DNA from: Parabacteroides johnsonii DSM 18315 | GTDB lineage: Bacteria > Bacteroidota > Bacteroidia > Bacteroidales > Tannerellaceae | DNA: 64,000 nt | Assembly: GCF_025151045.1 (NCBI RefSeq) | Contig: NZ_CP102285.1 | Coordinates: 4,650,001 to 4,714,000 of the forward strand | Direction of reading: 5' to 3' | In this document: piece by piece, positions 26,952 through 36,477 of the stretch | Numbering within the stretch: the first letter of the stretch is position 1 | How the letters are laid out: each line of letters opens with the position of its first letter | Translations under genes and position numbers: made by a program | Notes under the pieces: model-generated | The model's input: the letters and a program-made list of their open reading frames with translations, nothing else | The model's database searches: none | What the model was told of the DNA's origin: nothing

Positions 26952-28209
26952 TTTTGATAATTTCCGAGAAATATGGAGTACGATCCAAAAGAATAAACTT
27001 CGTACCTTCCTGACCGGCTTCTCCGTAGCATGGGGAATCTTCATGTTGATTGTCCTCTTGGGGGCTGGCAACGGTTTGAAGAACGGGGTCATGTCGAACT
27101 TCCGCAATTTCAGCCTGAACCGGGTGGAGACATGGCCACGCTATACGAGTAAGCCGTATAAGGGGATGCAGATGAACCGCAGGATCGAATACAAAGATGA
27201 AGACCTGATCGCCATCCCGCGTGAAAACCCTGAAGTTGACTTGATCACAGCGAGTATCAGCCGGAGTGATACACTTTCCTACGGAGACGAATATAACGCC
27301 TATTCCCTGAACGGTGTGCATCCGTCGAAGGCGGTGATCGACAATATCGAAATGACGGTTGGAAACGGCCGTTTTATCAATGATATAGATGTAAAGGAAA
27401 AAAGAAAAGTGATTGTCCTGAGTCCCCGTATGAAAGAAGTGCTTTTCAAAGGCGAGGACCCGTTGGGTAAATATGTGAATGCGGGAAGTGTTGCCTACCA
27501 GGTGATCGGCGTCTATAAGGCGGAGAATAATGACAACAACGCGCCGGCCTATATCCCTTTCAGTACGGCGCAGACCTTGTATAACGCCGGCTACGGACTG
27601 GACGAGATCATCTTTACGGTGAAAGGTATCTCCACACAGGAAGAATTTGACGCTTTTGATAAACGTTTCCGCGAACAGATGGGAGCGCGGCATTGGTTTG
27701 ATCCTGAAGACCGGCGGGCGATCGGTATGTGGAGTACGCTCGAAAACTTCATGATGTTGAATGGGATGATGAATGGTATCGCTCTCTTTATCTGGGTGAT
27801 CGGTATCGGGACACTGACCGCCGGTATCGTAGGCGTGAGCAACATCATGCTGATAACGGTACGGGAACGGACGAGGGAGTTCGGTATCCGGAAAGCGATA
27901 GGAGCGACTCCGTTTTCCATCCTGAAACTGATTATTATCGAATCGATCCTGATCACGGCAGTATTCGGTTATTTAGGCATGATCTTAGGAATCGGATTGA
28001 CGGAAGGCATCAATTCGGTCATGGAGATGATGAATGCCGGAAAGAATGTTTCACAGGATGACATGAGTATCTTTCAGAATCCAACGGTGAACCTCAGTGT
28101 GGCACTGTCTGCTACGGCCCTGATCATCGGGGCTGGCGTGCTGGCTGGCTATTTCCCTGCCCGTAAGGCAGTCAAGATCACAGCCATTGAAGCCATGCGT
28201 AGTGAATGA
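26944..28209 (+). CDS. MacB/FtsX-type ABC permease 1
   Basis: A 421-residue permease with four membrane helices: one after the N-terminal amphipathic segment (AWGIFMLIVLLGAGNGLKNG) and three near the C-terminus (IALFIWVIGIGTLTAGIVGV, IIIESILITAVFGYLGMI, LIIGAGVLAGYFPARKA). About 220 periplasmic residues lie between, the MacB_PCD domain. It overlaps the ATPase gene by 8 nt. A second, similar-length permease follows, so the two probably form a heterodimer. Confidence 0.9.
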   Translation: MFDFDNFREIWSTIQKNKLRTFLTGFSVAWGIFMLIVLLGAGNGLKNGVMSNFRNFSLNRVETWPRYTSKPYKGMQMNRRIEYKDEDLIAIPRENPEVDLITASISRSDTLSYGDEYNAYSLNGVHPSKAVIDNIEMTVGNGRFINDIDVKEKRKVIVLSPRMKEVLFKGEDPLGKYVNAGSVAYQVIGVYKAENNDNNAPAYIPFSTAQTLYNAGYGLDEIIFTVKGISTQEEFDAFDKRFREQMGARHWFDPEDRRAIGMWSTLENFMMLNGMMNGIALFIWVIGIGTLTAGIVGVSNIMLITVRERTREFGIRKAIGATPFSILKLIIIESILITAVFGYLGMILGIGLTEGINSVMEMMNAGKNVSQDDMSIFQNPTVNLSVALSATALIIGAGVLAGYFPARKAVKITAIEAMRSE

Positions 28210-28212
28210 AAA

Positions 28213-28294
28213 GATTTATGATTTATGGCGTCAAGCGGTATAAAGTTAAATCATGGATCGGGAATCATAAATCATAAATTATAAATCATAAATC
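28213..28294 (+). repeat. heptamer inverted repeat (ATTTATG type)
   Basis: GATTTATGATTTATG (from 28213) faces tandem complementary TCATAAA units (28263-28294), within the 93-bp gap between the two permease genes of one operon. It is one of six heptamer hairpins in the window. Confidence 0.85.
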
Positions 28295-28302
28295 AAAGTA
28301 AA

Positions 28303-29568
28303 ATGTTTGATATAGATCGTTGGGTAGAAATATGGGTGACGATCACCCGTAATAAAACCCGTAGCCTGTTGACCGGTTTCGGAGTGTTCTGGGGCATCCT
28401 GATGCTTGTGATCCTGTTAGGCTCCGGCAACGGTTTGAAGAATGGTGTGTTGAAGAACGTCGACGGTTTTTCGACGAACTCTGCTTTCTTCTTTTCCGAA
28501 CGGACCGGTGAGCCTTACAAGGGGTATAAGAAAGGACGCTACTGGCAAATGCGCAATCGCGACTTGGAAACGATCCGCCAGCGGGTGAAAGGGGTACGCT
28601 ATCTTTCACCGATGATTATGCAATGGGGCGGACAGAACAATGTGGTGAGAGGACAGAAAGCGGGTACATATAACGTGCGTGGTGTCTATTCCGAATATTT
28701 CAATATCGAAACGCAGCATATCTTGGCAGGACGTCTGTTGAATGAAATCGACATGATCGAAAAGCGTAAGGTGTGCCTGATTGGTAATATCGTGCGCGAA
28801 GTCCTTTTTGCTCCGGATGAAGATCCGATCGGGCAGTACATACGAGTGAACGGCATCTATTACCAGGTAGTGGGTGTGATCAAGCCGAAGCCCCGTGCCC
28901 AGATCGGCGGGCGTACGGAGGAGAGCGTGATGATCCCGTTCAAGACACTCCAGCAGGCTTCCAACCAGGGAGACAAGTTCTGGTTCCTGTGTGCGACGGC
29001 CGACGATGGCTACTCCTGTGATAAGATGGTGGAAGATATAAAGGCGGTCCTGCGTTCGCAGAACGAGATTTCCCCGACGGATGAACATGCTATCAGCAGT
29101 TTTACGATAGCCAAGCAGTTTGAAACATTCGACATGCTGTTCACCGGCATTAATATTTTGGTCTGGCTGGTCGGTATCGGTACCCTGCTGGCTGGTATCA
29201 TCGGGGTTAGTAATATTATGATGGTGACGGTCCGGGAGCGGACACGTGAGATCGGAGTACGCCGTGCGATCGGTGCGAAGCCTTTCGATATTATATCACA
29301 GATCATGAGCGAGAGCTTGCTGTTGACATCCCTTGCCGGGTTGATCGGGCTTAGTGTGGGTGTGTTCCTGCTTGATGTGGTGAACAATGCGATGGCAAGC
29401 GGCGGAGGAGATGCGTCTAACGAAACGTTTTTCTCCAATCCCGAAATTCATATCGGGACAGCGGTAGCAGCTACTGTAATCTTGCTGTTCAGCGGTCTTC
29501 TTGCCGGGTTGATCCCTGCCTGGCGTGCTATGCAAATCAAGGCTATCGACGCTATTAGAGAAGAGTAA
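28303..29568 (+). CDS. MacB/FtsX-type ABC permease 2
   Basis: A 421-residue permease of the same length and topology as the one before it, with the shared start MFDIDRWVEIWVTITRNKTR and the shared VRERTREIGVRRAIGAKPFD segment that couples to the ATPase. The periplasmic domain differs more (for example WGGQNNVVRGQKAGTYNVRG), so the two arose by duplication and diverged. Three C-terminal helices include LVGIGTLLAGIIGVSNIMMV. It lies in the same operon, separated by a heptamer hairpin on each side. Confidence 0.9.
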   Translation: MFDIDRWVEIWVTITRNKTRSLLTGFGVFWGILMLVILLGSGNGLKNGVLKNVDGFSTNSAFFFSERTGEPYKGYKKGRYWQMRNRDLETIRQRVKGVRYLSPMIMQWGGQNNVVRGQKAGTYNVRGVYSEYFNIETQHILAGRLLNEIDMIEKRKVCLIGNIVREVLFAPDEDPIGQYIRVNGIYYQVVGVIKPKPRAQIGGRTEESVMIPFKTLQQASNQGDKFWFLCATADDGYSCDKMVEDIKAVLRSQNEISPTDEHAISSFTIAKQFETFDMLFTGINILVWLVGIGTLLAGIIGVSNIMMVTVRERTREIGVRRAIGAKPFDIISQIMSESLLLTSLAGLIGLSVGVFLLDVVNNAMASGGGDASNETFFSNPEIHIGTAVAATVILLFSGLLAGLIPAWRAMQIKAIDAIREE

Positions 29569-29571
29569 ATT

Positions 29572-29644
29572 GGATTTATGATTTATAATTTATGATTTAT
29601 ACGTTGATACAAATCATAAATCTGAAATCATAAATCATAAATAT
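29572..29644 (+). repeat. heptamer inverted repeat (ATTTATG type), second copy in operon
   Basis: The left arm of ATTTATGATTTATAATTTATG units (29572-29600) and the right arm of complementary units (29611-29644) lie just after the permease 2 stop and before the adaptor gene. It closely resembles the hairpin before permease 2. Confidence 0.85.
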
Positions 29645-29674
29645 TTCCATTGTCAATTAAAAAAGAATATAGTT

Positions 29675-30796
29675 ATGAAGAATCGTATCGTAAAAAAAGT
29701 CCTGCGGATCATCTTTTTGGTAGTAGTCGGGGCTGCTGTTGTCGGCACTTTCTATTTCTTGTGGAAGAAAGCGCAACCTGTCATTACCGTCTATGAGTTG
29801 GTTACTCCTGCACGTGACACGATTGAGACGAAGACCGTGGCGACCGGAAAGGTCGAACCTCGTGATGAAGTCCTTATCAAACCGCAAATGTCGGGTATCA
29901 TTTCCGAGTTGCTGAAAGAAGCCGGACAGATGGTGAAAGAAGGGGAAATCATTGCCCGTATCAAGGTGATCCCTGAAATGGTTCAGTTGAATAGCGCCGA
30001 ATCGCGTGTAAGGGTGGCGAAGATCAGCCTCGAACAGATCAGTGCTACCTTCAAACGTGATGAAGAGTTACATAAACAGGGGGTTATCTCCAAAGAAGAT
30101 TACGAAACATCTCTTGCCAACTATAAGAAGGCACAAGAAGAGGCTGAAAATGCTCAGGATGCTCTTGAGATTATCCGCGAAGGTATCTCCAAACGGTCTG
30201 CCGCTTCCAGTACGACACAGGTCCGTTCCACTATCACTGGTATGATCTTGGATGTGCCTATCAAGGTCGGTAATTCGGTGATCCAGTCGAACACGTTCAA
30301 TGACGGTACGACGATCGCTACCGTTGCCGATATGAACAATATGATCTTTAAGGGGAAAGTAGACGAGACGGAAGTCGGTCGTATCCATGAAGGGATGCCG
30401 ATCAAATTGACGGTCGGCGCTATGGAAAGCCGCACATTCGATGCAGAACTGGAGTATGTGGCTCCTAAGGGAGTGGAAGAGAACGGGGCCGTACTGTTTG
30501 AGGTGAAGGCCGCCGTACATATGCCCGGCGATGCTTTTATCCGTGCCGGTTACAGCGCTAATGCCGAGATCGTGTTGAAGCGTGCGGAGAATGTTTTATC
30601 CGTACCTGAAAGTTGTGTCGAGTTTAGTGGCGACTCTACTTTCGTGCAGGTGGTAAAAGCGGAAAAGCCGGAGCAGCAGTTTGAAAAGAGGGCCGTTAAG
30701 GTGGGGTTGTCCGATGGTATCAAGATCGAGATAAAGGAAGGTCTTGCCGAAAACGAAAAGGTACGCGGGGCGATTGTCGATCCGAATAAGAAATAA
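29675..30796 (+). CDS. periplasmic adaptor (HlyD/MacA-type membrane fusion protein)
   Basis: A 373-residue adaptor that links the inner-membrane permeases to the outer-membrane channel. The N-terminus has one membrane anchor (IIFLVVVGAAVVGTFYFLW). Then comes the first lipoyl half (IKPQMSGIISELLKEAGQMV), an alpha-hairpin (about residues 105-165, with SAESRVRVAKISLEQISAT and a charged coiled coil), the second half (VRSTITGMILDVPIKVGNSV), and a beta-barrel domain. This is the MacA/HlyD order. It is followed 14 nt later by the TolC-type gene. Confidence 0.9.
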   Translation: MKNRIVKKVLRIIFLVVVGAAVVGTFYFLWKKAQPVITVYELVTPARDTIETKTVATGKVEPRDEVLIKPQMSGIISELLKEAGQMVKEGEIIARIKVIPEMVQLNSAESRVRVAKISLEQISATFKRDEELHKQGVISKEDYETSLANYKKAQEEAENAQDALEIIREGISKRSAASSTTQVRSTITGMILDVPIKVGNSVIQSNTFNDGTTIATVADMNNMIFKGKVDETEVGRIHEGMPIKLTVGAMESRTFDAELEYVAPKGVEENGAVLFEVKAAVHMPGDAFIRAGYSANAEIVLKRAENVLSVPESCVEFSGDSTFVQVVKAEKPEQQFEKRAVKVGLSDGIKIEIKEGLAENEKVRGAIVDPNKK

Positions 30797-30810
30797 TTGT
30801 AAACGATAAA

Positions 30811-32163
30811 ATGATGAGAAGCCAATTAATAATAGCTACGACTTTGTTTCTTTCCGGTACTCTTGCTTGGGGGCAGGAATCTGCCAAACAATGGTCTCTG
30901 GAAGAATGTATCCGTTACGCGATCGAGCATAACATCGATCTGAAGCAGAAAGAGCAGGAGCAGGAAAGCCGGAAAGTGGAATTGAACACCAGTAAGTTCA
31001 GTTGGTTGCCCGACCTGAATGCTAATGTCGGACAGAATTTCGACTTCGGGCGTTCTCCTTCCAAAACGGGTGTGATTGTGGACCAAAACTCGGCCAATAC
31101 CTCGGCCTCTGTCTCTTTGAGTATGCCGATATTCGACGGCTTGCGTATTCCGAACGATATCGCTGCCCGCAAGCTGGACTTGAAAGCGGCTGTTGAAACT
31201 TTGAATAAGGCGAAGGAAGATTTGTCGATCAATGTTGCTTCCTACTATGTGCAGGTTTTGTATAATAAGGAAGTCCAGAAGATAGCTGAGTTGCAGGTCG
31301 CGCTGAGCAATGAACAGGTCGTGAAAACCGAAGCTTTGGTAAAGAACGGGAAAGTCCCTCTTTCCCAACTATACGATATGAAAGCACAGCTGGCGAAGGA
31401 CGAAGTCTCGTTGACTGAAGCGCGCAACAATGTGAAACTGGCATTGCTCGACTTGACGCAAAGCCTCGAACTGGAACGCGACGGTGAAAATTTCGATATC
31501 GTAGTCCCTGAAATCGAGGATGCTGTCGAGCGGTATATGAGCAGCATTCTCCCACCGGACAATGTCTATGATCATGCCGTTGCTTTCAAGCCGCAGATCA
31601 AAGAGCAGGAATATCTCTTGGAAAGCCAGAAGAAGATGCTGAAAGTGGCTCAGGCAGGCTATTATCCGAAACTGAATTTTGGTGCCAGCTACAGCAACGG
31701 CTATTACCATTATTCCGGTGATGGCGACTATACGAACCTTCCTTTCAGCGATCAGCTGAAGAATAACGGACGTAAAACGATCGGGTTCAGCCTGAGTATT
31801 CCGCTGTTCAACCGTTTCCAGGTTCGCAATAATGTCCGTTCCGCCCGTATAGGTATCCGGAACCGGGAGTTGATGATGGAGAATACGAAGAAAGTGTTGT
31901 ATAAGGAAATCCAGCAAGCCTATTATAATGCGACTGCCGCCCAGGATAAATATACCGCATCCGACAAATCAGTCCTCGCCAGCAAGGAGGCTTTCTCTTA
32001 TGCCGAAGACCGTTATGCCGCCGGCAAAAGCACAGTCTTCGAATACAGCGAAGCTAAAACGAAGTATGCCCAGAGCTTGTCCGAACAGGCCCAAGCCAAG
32101 TATGACTTTATCTTCCGTACCAAAATCCTGGACTTCTATAACGGCACACCAATAACACTATAA
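30811..32163 (+). CDS. TolC-type outer-membrane efflux channel
   Basis: A 450-residue outer-membrane protein with a signal peptide ending AWGQE. The mature part shows the two-fold TolC repeat, each half a long coiled coil plus short strands. The LEECIRYAIEHNIDLKQKEQ start is typical of the family. The second repeat begins near AFKPQIKEQEYLLESQKKML, and FGASYSNGYYHYSGDGDYTN lies in the barrel. It is the last gene of the five-gene export operon and is followed by a strong terminator. Confidence 0.92.
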   Translation: MMRSQLIIATTLFLSGTLAWGQESAKQWSLEECIRYAIEHNIDLKQKEQEQESRKVELNTSKFSWLPDLNANVGQNFDFGRSPSKTGVIVDQNSANTSASVSLSMPIFDGLRIPNDIAARKLDLKAAVETLNKAKEDLSINVASYYVQVLYNKEVQKIAELQVALSNEQVVKTEALVKNGKVPLSQLYDMKAQLAKDEVSLTEARNNVKLALLDLTQSLELERDGENFDIVVPEIEDAVERYMSSILPPDNVYDHAVAFKPQIKEQEYLLESQKKMLKVAQAGYYPKLNFGASYSNGYYHYSGDGDYTNLPFSDQLKNNGRKTIGFSLSIPLFNRFQVRNNVRSARIGIRNRELMMENTKKVLYKEIQQAYYNATAAQDKYTASDKSVLASKEAFSYAEDRYAAGKSTVFEYSEAKTKYAQSLSEQAQAKYDFIFRTKILDFYNGTPITL

Positions 32164-32192
32164 CATATTTAGATTAGACACATTTGTTTAAG

Positions 32193-32227
32193 AAAAAGAA
32201 GGTCTCTGTGATGGAAACCTTCTTTTT
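32193..32227 (+). terminator. terminator of the export operon
   Basis: AAAAAGAAGGT (32193-32203) pairs with ACCTTCTTTTT (32217-32227), 30 nt after the TolC stop. A TATATTTG -7 element for the next gene follows at 32233-32240. Confidence 0.8.
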
Positions 32228-32322
32228 GTTCTTATATTTGCCCGATAGATGATGATCTACAGTTCGAGGACCATGAAAGTAGAATGAAAGAATCTAATAT
32301 TTAATACCTACAAAAACATATT

Positions 32323-35300
32323 ATGAATACAAGATTTGTAACATTTGTTTTGCTGCTGTTCGTTTGGCTGGAGGGGAACAGCGTTTGGGCTCAATATCTT
32401 CCCAAGCTTTATCAGGTTTTCTCTCCCGATAAAAAGTTGGTGATGGCTATTCAGCGGCATAACGACGGTTTGCTGACATATACTTTTGCAGCCAATAGAG
32501 AAGTTTTGATTAAAGAATCTTCGTTGGGTTTCAAACTGGAATCGCAGGAGACGGTTCCTTCTTCCGGTTGGAAAATAGAGAATGTTTCTGACCGGCAAGT
32601 CAGGAATGAATGGCGACCGCTCTGGGGAAAGCGAGCTGTGGTCAAAGACCATTTCAATGAATTAGTGATCGATTTGCTGAATCCTGCCGGGCAACCGGAG
32701 CGGATGCAGTTGGTGGTCCGGGGGTATAATGACGGCTTTGCATTCTGTTATAAAATACCGGAAGGTGAAGGAGAGTGTGTAAATGTGCAGTCTGAACTGA
32801 CGGCCTATAACTTCGCCGGAGATTATACGGCATGGTTCTATAATGGAGAAAACCACAATATAGGACCTGAAAAGTTGACGGAAACAGATGGAACTCGTCT
32901 TCCGGTGATGACCGTGAAGGCGGGCGATAGACATTATATGGCGATCCATGAAGCCTGCCTGGAAACAGGAGCACCTCTTGTCTTACAATCCAAAGGGGGC
33001 GAATCGCTCTTTTCGGTTGCTTCTAAGCCGGCCGATTTGTCGCCGGGATATACTTCAGCCTGGCGTGTCGTTTTGTATGGGACGACACCTGGCGTGTTGA
33101 CCGATTCCCATTTGTTGGAGTTGCTGAATCCGGATCCCGACTCTCGTTATGATTTTTCGTGGGTGAAACCGGGATTGGCTGTCTGGGACTGGCGTATCAA
33201 CGGAGCTGTGTGGGATGGATTTACATACGGGATGTCTTATCCTTCCTGGGTACGAATGGTCGATTTCGCTGCCGAGCAGGGTTTCAAATACCTGGTGTTG
33301 GATGCCAATTGGTATGGACCGGAATTCGAATCGGATTCCGATCCGGTTAAAGGAGAAAAAGCGCAGGATGTGCAACGGCTGTTGAAATATGGAAAAGAGA
33401 AGGGTGTCGGAATCTGGCTTTATCTGAATGATGTCGGAGGTCGGAAATATCCGATAGAAAAGACCTTGAAACAGTATGGGGATTGGGGAGCAGCCGGGGT
33501 TAAATACGGTTTTATGAGCGGAACACAAGAAGAAAAGAACCGGTGGACGAAAAAGATTACCGAACTTTGTGCGCAAAACCGTCTGTTAGTCGATTTCCAT
33601 GACGGTCCGGTTCATCCTTATGGACAGATGCGTACTTGGCCGAATGCTGTGACGCGCGAATATTGCCATGCCCAATTGGACGGACATCATGTGTTCGAGC
33701 CTAAAACATTTGTGACGACCGTTTTCGTCAATATGGTTGCCGGTCCGGTCGATATGAACAACGGGATGTTCGACCTTCGCCAAGGACATACGACACGTGT
33801 GGACGAAAGCCAGCCGGTTCCTTCTACATTGGTTTCGGAAGCTGCCCGTACGTTGATCACTTTTTCAGGGGTGACTATTTTACCGGATATTCCGGAATAT
33901 TACCGGAAGTATCCGGCTTTGTTGAACTTCTTGTCTGCCCAGAAGATGCCGTGGAGAGAGAGCCGTACCTTGGCTGGTGAAATCGGGGAGTATATCGTTA
34001 TGATGAGGGAAACGGATGATGCTTACCTGGTCGGTGCGGCCACGAATGAATCCGGAAGGATGATAGATCTGCCTCTTTCTTTCCTGGAAAAAGGAAAGTA
34101 TACAGTCGAAGTCATTGAAGATGGCGATGATGCCCATTATCTGACAAACCGGGAAAGCTTGAAGACTACGACCCGACAACTGACAAACAATGATAAACTG
34201 ACATTGAAGTTGGCTCCCGGTGGTGGTGCGTGCCTTGTTATTAAGAAAACTCCGTCTATGCGTGTTCGTGAGCAGGCAACTTTTCCGCTAGTCAGCCCTT
34301 CCGAAAAAATGAATGCCGATATCAAAGTCGGGGGAAAGAATGTAGAAATAGATTTATTTGATAATGGGGAAAAGGTGGTGACTGCTAAAACTTTGCAGTT
34401 TTCTTTGGATGAGAATACCCTGAAAGGCAACTGGACGGTGACAAACCAGAAACGGAAATCGGTCGACCAGACCTGGCAACCAGTCTATGGGGAACGTTCT
34501 GTCGTGACAGACCGGTATAATGAGGTTGAGCTAACACTTCAATCGGATGAGAATCGGAAAGAGATGGTGTTGAGTGTCCGTCTTTACGATGAAGGACTGG
34601 CGTTTCGTTATGCATTCGATAAGCTGGATTTTTGGAATCGTACGGTCACTGATGAGAAGACACAGTTTCTTTTTCAGGAAGACTGCAAGACTTGGGTGAC
34701 CGGTATGGCGCAAGGTGCTTATTCCGAAACAAAATTGAGTGGATTGAAAGGGGCTGCCGATCGTCCTCAGGTGATCCAGGTCGATGATAATCGGTTTGTT
34801 GCCATCGGGGAAGCTGCTCTTGTCGATTATTCCCGTATGAAGTTGGAAAAGAGTGAGGCTGGGTTTGGGGTACAATCTGTTTTGTCGGGAAAGGTCAATT
34901 TGGATCTGGCCGGCTATCGATCTCCCTGGCGTTATGTGATGGTTGCCGGTCATCCGGGAAAATTGGTCGAAAATAATTACTTCGTCCTAAATTTGAACGA
35001 ACCGAATCAGATTGCGAATACTAACTGGATCAAGCCCGGCCAGGTGATTCGTGAAGTCACGTTGACAACGACAGGCAGTATGGCTTGTATTGATTTTGCA
35101 GCAGAAAACAATATCGCTTATGTGCTGTTTGATGCCGGTTGGTATGGGGCGGAAGAAGACGTAAAATCGGATGCGACCACCGTTACGGTCGATCCGACCC
35201 GTTCGAAAGGTCCGCTCGACCTGCCTAAGGTAATAGAATATGCCAATTCAAAAGGAGTTGGTATATTAGTCTATGTGAATAAAAAAGCGCTACATCAGCA

Positions 35301-36108
35301 ACTGGATGAAATCCTGCCTTTGTATAAGAAATGGGGGATCAAAGGTGTAAAATATGGTTTTGTGAATGTAGGTGACCAGTATGCTACGGCGTGGTTGCAT
35401 CAAGCGGTACGCAAAGCGGCCAAATATGAATTGATGGTTGATATCCATGACGAGTATCGTCCGACAGGCTATTCACGTACGTATCCGAATTTACTGACTC
35501 AGGAGGGTATTCGTGGTGACGAAGAGAGTCCGTCGCTGGATCAGACTATCTATACGTTATATAATCGCATGATATGCGGAGCGGGTGACTATACCAATTG
35601 TTATTTTGCGGAAAGAGTCACAAAAAAGATGGGTGGACGTGCTGCCCAATTGGCTAAATTGGTCGCTATTTATAGTCCCTGGCAGTTTGTCTATTGGTAT
35701 GACCGTCCCGAAAAATCACCGAGACGGGCCAGTGGTGCAGGCTCTGTCGAGTCTGTGATCAAAACAGATGCCGCAACCCGTTTTTATAATTCTATTCCGA
35801 CTGTATGGGATGAAACTCGCTTTCTGGAGGGAGAGATGGGCAAATATGCTGTGGTCGCCCGCCGTTCGGGTTCCGATTGGTATGTGAGCATGTTGAATGC
35901 CGGAGACAAGAAGCAAATCTCCTTACCCCTTGATTTTCTGAAAAACAAGAAGAACTATACCGCCACACTCTATTATCAGGCTTCCAAGCAGAAAAAGGAT
36001 GTCGTCGACATCAAGAAGATCAAGTTGGATGACCGCAGTGAGATTACTATCGATCTGATCGGGAATAGCGGATGTGTGTTACATCTACGACAGAATATTT
36101 CTGGGTAA
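32323..36108 (+). CDS. tandem GH97 glycoside hydrolase, two modules in one chain
   Basis: A 1,261-residue exported protein (signal peptide ending NSVWAQ) with two consecutive GH97 modules, about 25-640 and 660-1261. Each has an N-terminal beta-sandwich, a barrel and a C-terminal sandwich. In module 2, HDEYRPTG has Glu1044 and TQEGIRGDE has Glu1061 and Glu1067, matching the acidic cluster of inverting, SusB-like alpha-glucosidases. Gly1012 in GVKYGFV sits where retaining enzymes have the nucleophile Asp. Module 1 has GVKYGFM (Gly396) and HDGPVHPYG, so Gly428 replaces that Glu; its Glu446 remains. Module 1 therefore may be inactive or altered. Single GH97 enzymes are about 650-700 residues. A TATATTTG -7 lies at 32233-32240. 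Confidence 0.88.
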   Translation: MNTRFVTFVLLLFVWLEGNSVWAQYLPKLYQVFSPDKKLVMAIQRHNDGLLTYTFAANREVLIKESSLGFKLESQETVPSSGWKIENVSDRQVRNEWRPLWGKRAVVKDHFNELVIDLLNPAGQPERMQLVVRGYNDGFAFCYKIPEGEGECVNVQSELTAYNFAGDYTAWFYNGENHNIGPEKLTETDGTRLPVMTVKAGDRHYMAIHEACLETGAPLVLQSKGGESLFSVASKPADLSPGYTSAWRVVLYGTTPGVLTDSHLLELLNPDPDSRYDFSWVKPGLAVWDWRINGAVWDGFTYGMSYPSWVRMVDFAAEQGFKYLVLDANWYGPEFESDSDPVKGEKAQDVQRLLKYGKEKGVGIWLYLNDVGGRKYPIEKTLKQYGDWGAAGVKYGFMSGTQEEKNRWTKKITELCAQNRLLVDFHDGPVHPYGQMRTWPNAVTREYCHAQLDGHHVFEPKTFVTTVFVNMVAGPVDMNNGMFDLRQGHTTRVDESQPVPSTLVSEAARTLITFSGVTILPDIPEYYRKYPALLNFLSAQKMPWRESRTLAGEIGEYIVMMRETDDAYLVGAATNESGRMIDLPLSFLEKGKYTVEVIEDGDDAHYLTNRESLKTTTRQLTNNDKLTLKLAPGGGACLVIKKTPSMRVREQATFPLVSPSEKMNADIKVGGKNVEIDLFDNGEKVVTAKTLQFSLDENTLKGNWTVTNQKRKSVDQTWQPVYGERSVVTDRYNEVELTLQSDENRKEMVLSVRLYDEGLAFRYAFDKLDFWNRTVTDEKTQFLFQEDCKTWVTGMAQGAYSETKLSGLKGAADRPQVIQVDDNRFVAIGEAALVDYSRMKLEKSEAGFGVQSVLSGKVNLDLAGYRSPWRYVMVAGHPGKLVENNYFVLNLNEPNQIANTNWIKPGQVIREVTLTTTGSMACIDFAAENNIAYVLFDAGWYGAEEDVKSDATTVTVDPTRSKGPLDLPKVIEYANSKGVGILVYVNKKALHQQLDEILPLYKKWGIKGVKYGFVNVGDQYATAWLHQAVRKAAKYELMVDIHDEYRPTGYSRTYPNLLTQEGIRGDEESPSLDQTIYTLYNRMICGAGDYTNCYFAERVTKKMGGRAAQLAKLVAIYSPWQFVYWYDRPEKSPRRASGAGSVESVIKTDAATRFYNSIPTVWDETRFLEGEMGKYAVVARRSGSDWYVSMLNAGDKKQISLPLDFLKNKKNYTATLYYQASKQKKDVVDIKKIKLDDRSEITIDLIGNSGCVLHLRQNISG

Positions 36109-36232
36109 CAATAGCAGGATCAACGGCAAATAATTTTTCAACGTTATCCGTAATTGTTTTAACGCCTGTTGGATCCGGTAATCGACGGTTTTAGGGGATA
36201 CTTGCAGGATTTCTGCAATTTCTTTATGGTAG
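36085..36232 (-). pseudogene. ECF sigma factor remnant (region 4 only)
   Basis: On the minus strand a 49-codon frame reads LYHKEIAEILQVSPKTVDYR and then IQQALKQLR, the helix-turn-helix of sigma region 4 in FecI-like ECF factors. An in-frame TGA comes directly before it, and no region 2 sequence is found further upstream, so the gene is truncated at about 36232. Its end overlaps the 3' end of the GH97 gene by 24 nt on the opposite strand. The rest was probably lost by deletion near the neighbouring IS30 copy. Confidence 0.72.
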
Positions 36233-36314
36233 AGTCAACAAGCAAGTGCAATTATAGTCATAAAAATGAAATTCATCCAAAAATCGTCATTATTAAAAGA
36301 AAAATCAATAAAGA

Positions 36315-36346
36315 TTTGCAAACTTTAAAATAATCGTTTATATTTG
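36315..36346 (+). promoter_or_regulatory. strong consensus promoter pointing at IS30
   Basis: TTTG at 36315-36318, a 20-nt spacer, then TATATTTG at 36339-36346. An ATG at 36367 opens only a 15-codon frame ending at 36414, at the IS30 edge. This may be the 5' stub of a gene cut by the insertion. Apart from it and the sigma remnant, 36109-36459 shows no gene. Confidence 0.6.
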
Positions 36347-36448
36347 TGCATATCAAAACCCTAACTATGAAAAGAAACCGAAACCTTGACAGCAAAAACA
36401 AAAAGAATTATTGACCAAAGCCAGGCTATGATTAGTAAGGCTTTTTGT

Positions 36449-36477
36449 ACGGGTGGTATTTATACCACCCGTTTTTG
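36449..36477. terminator. hairpin at the end of the IS30 transposase
   Basis: ACGGGTGGTA and TACCACCCGT form a 10-bp stem with a T run (36472-36476) on the plus strand and an A-rich flank on the other side, so it may act in both directions. The transposase stop codon lies in the stem. Confidence 0.7.

Noticed and set aside
32323-36108. The GH97 gene as two fused genes caused by a sequencing error
   Set aside because: The frame is continuous through the linker, and module 2 lacks its own start and signal peptide.
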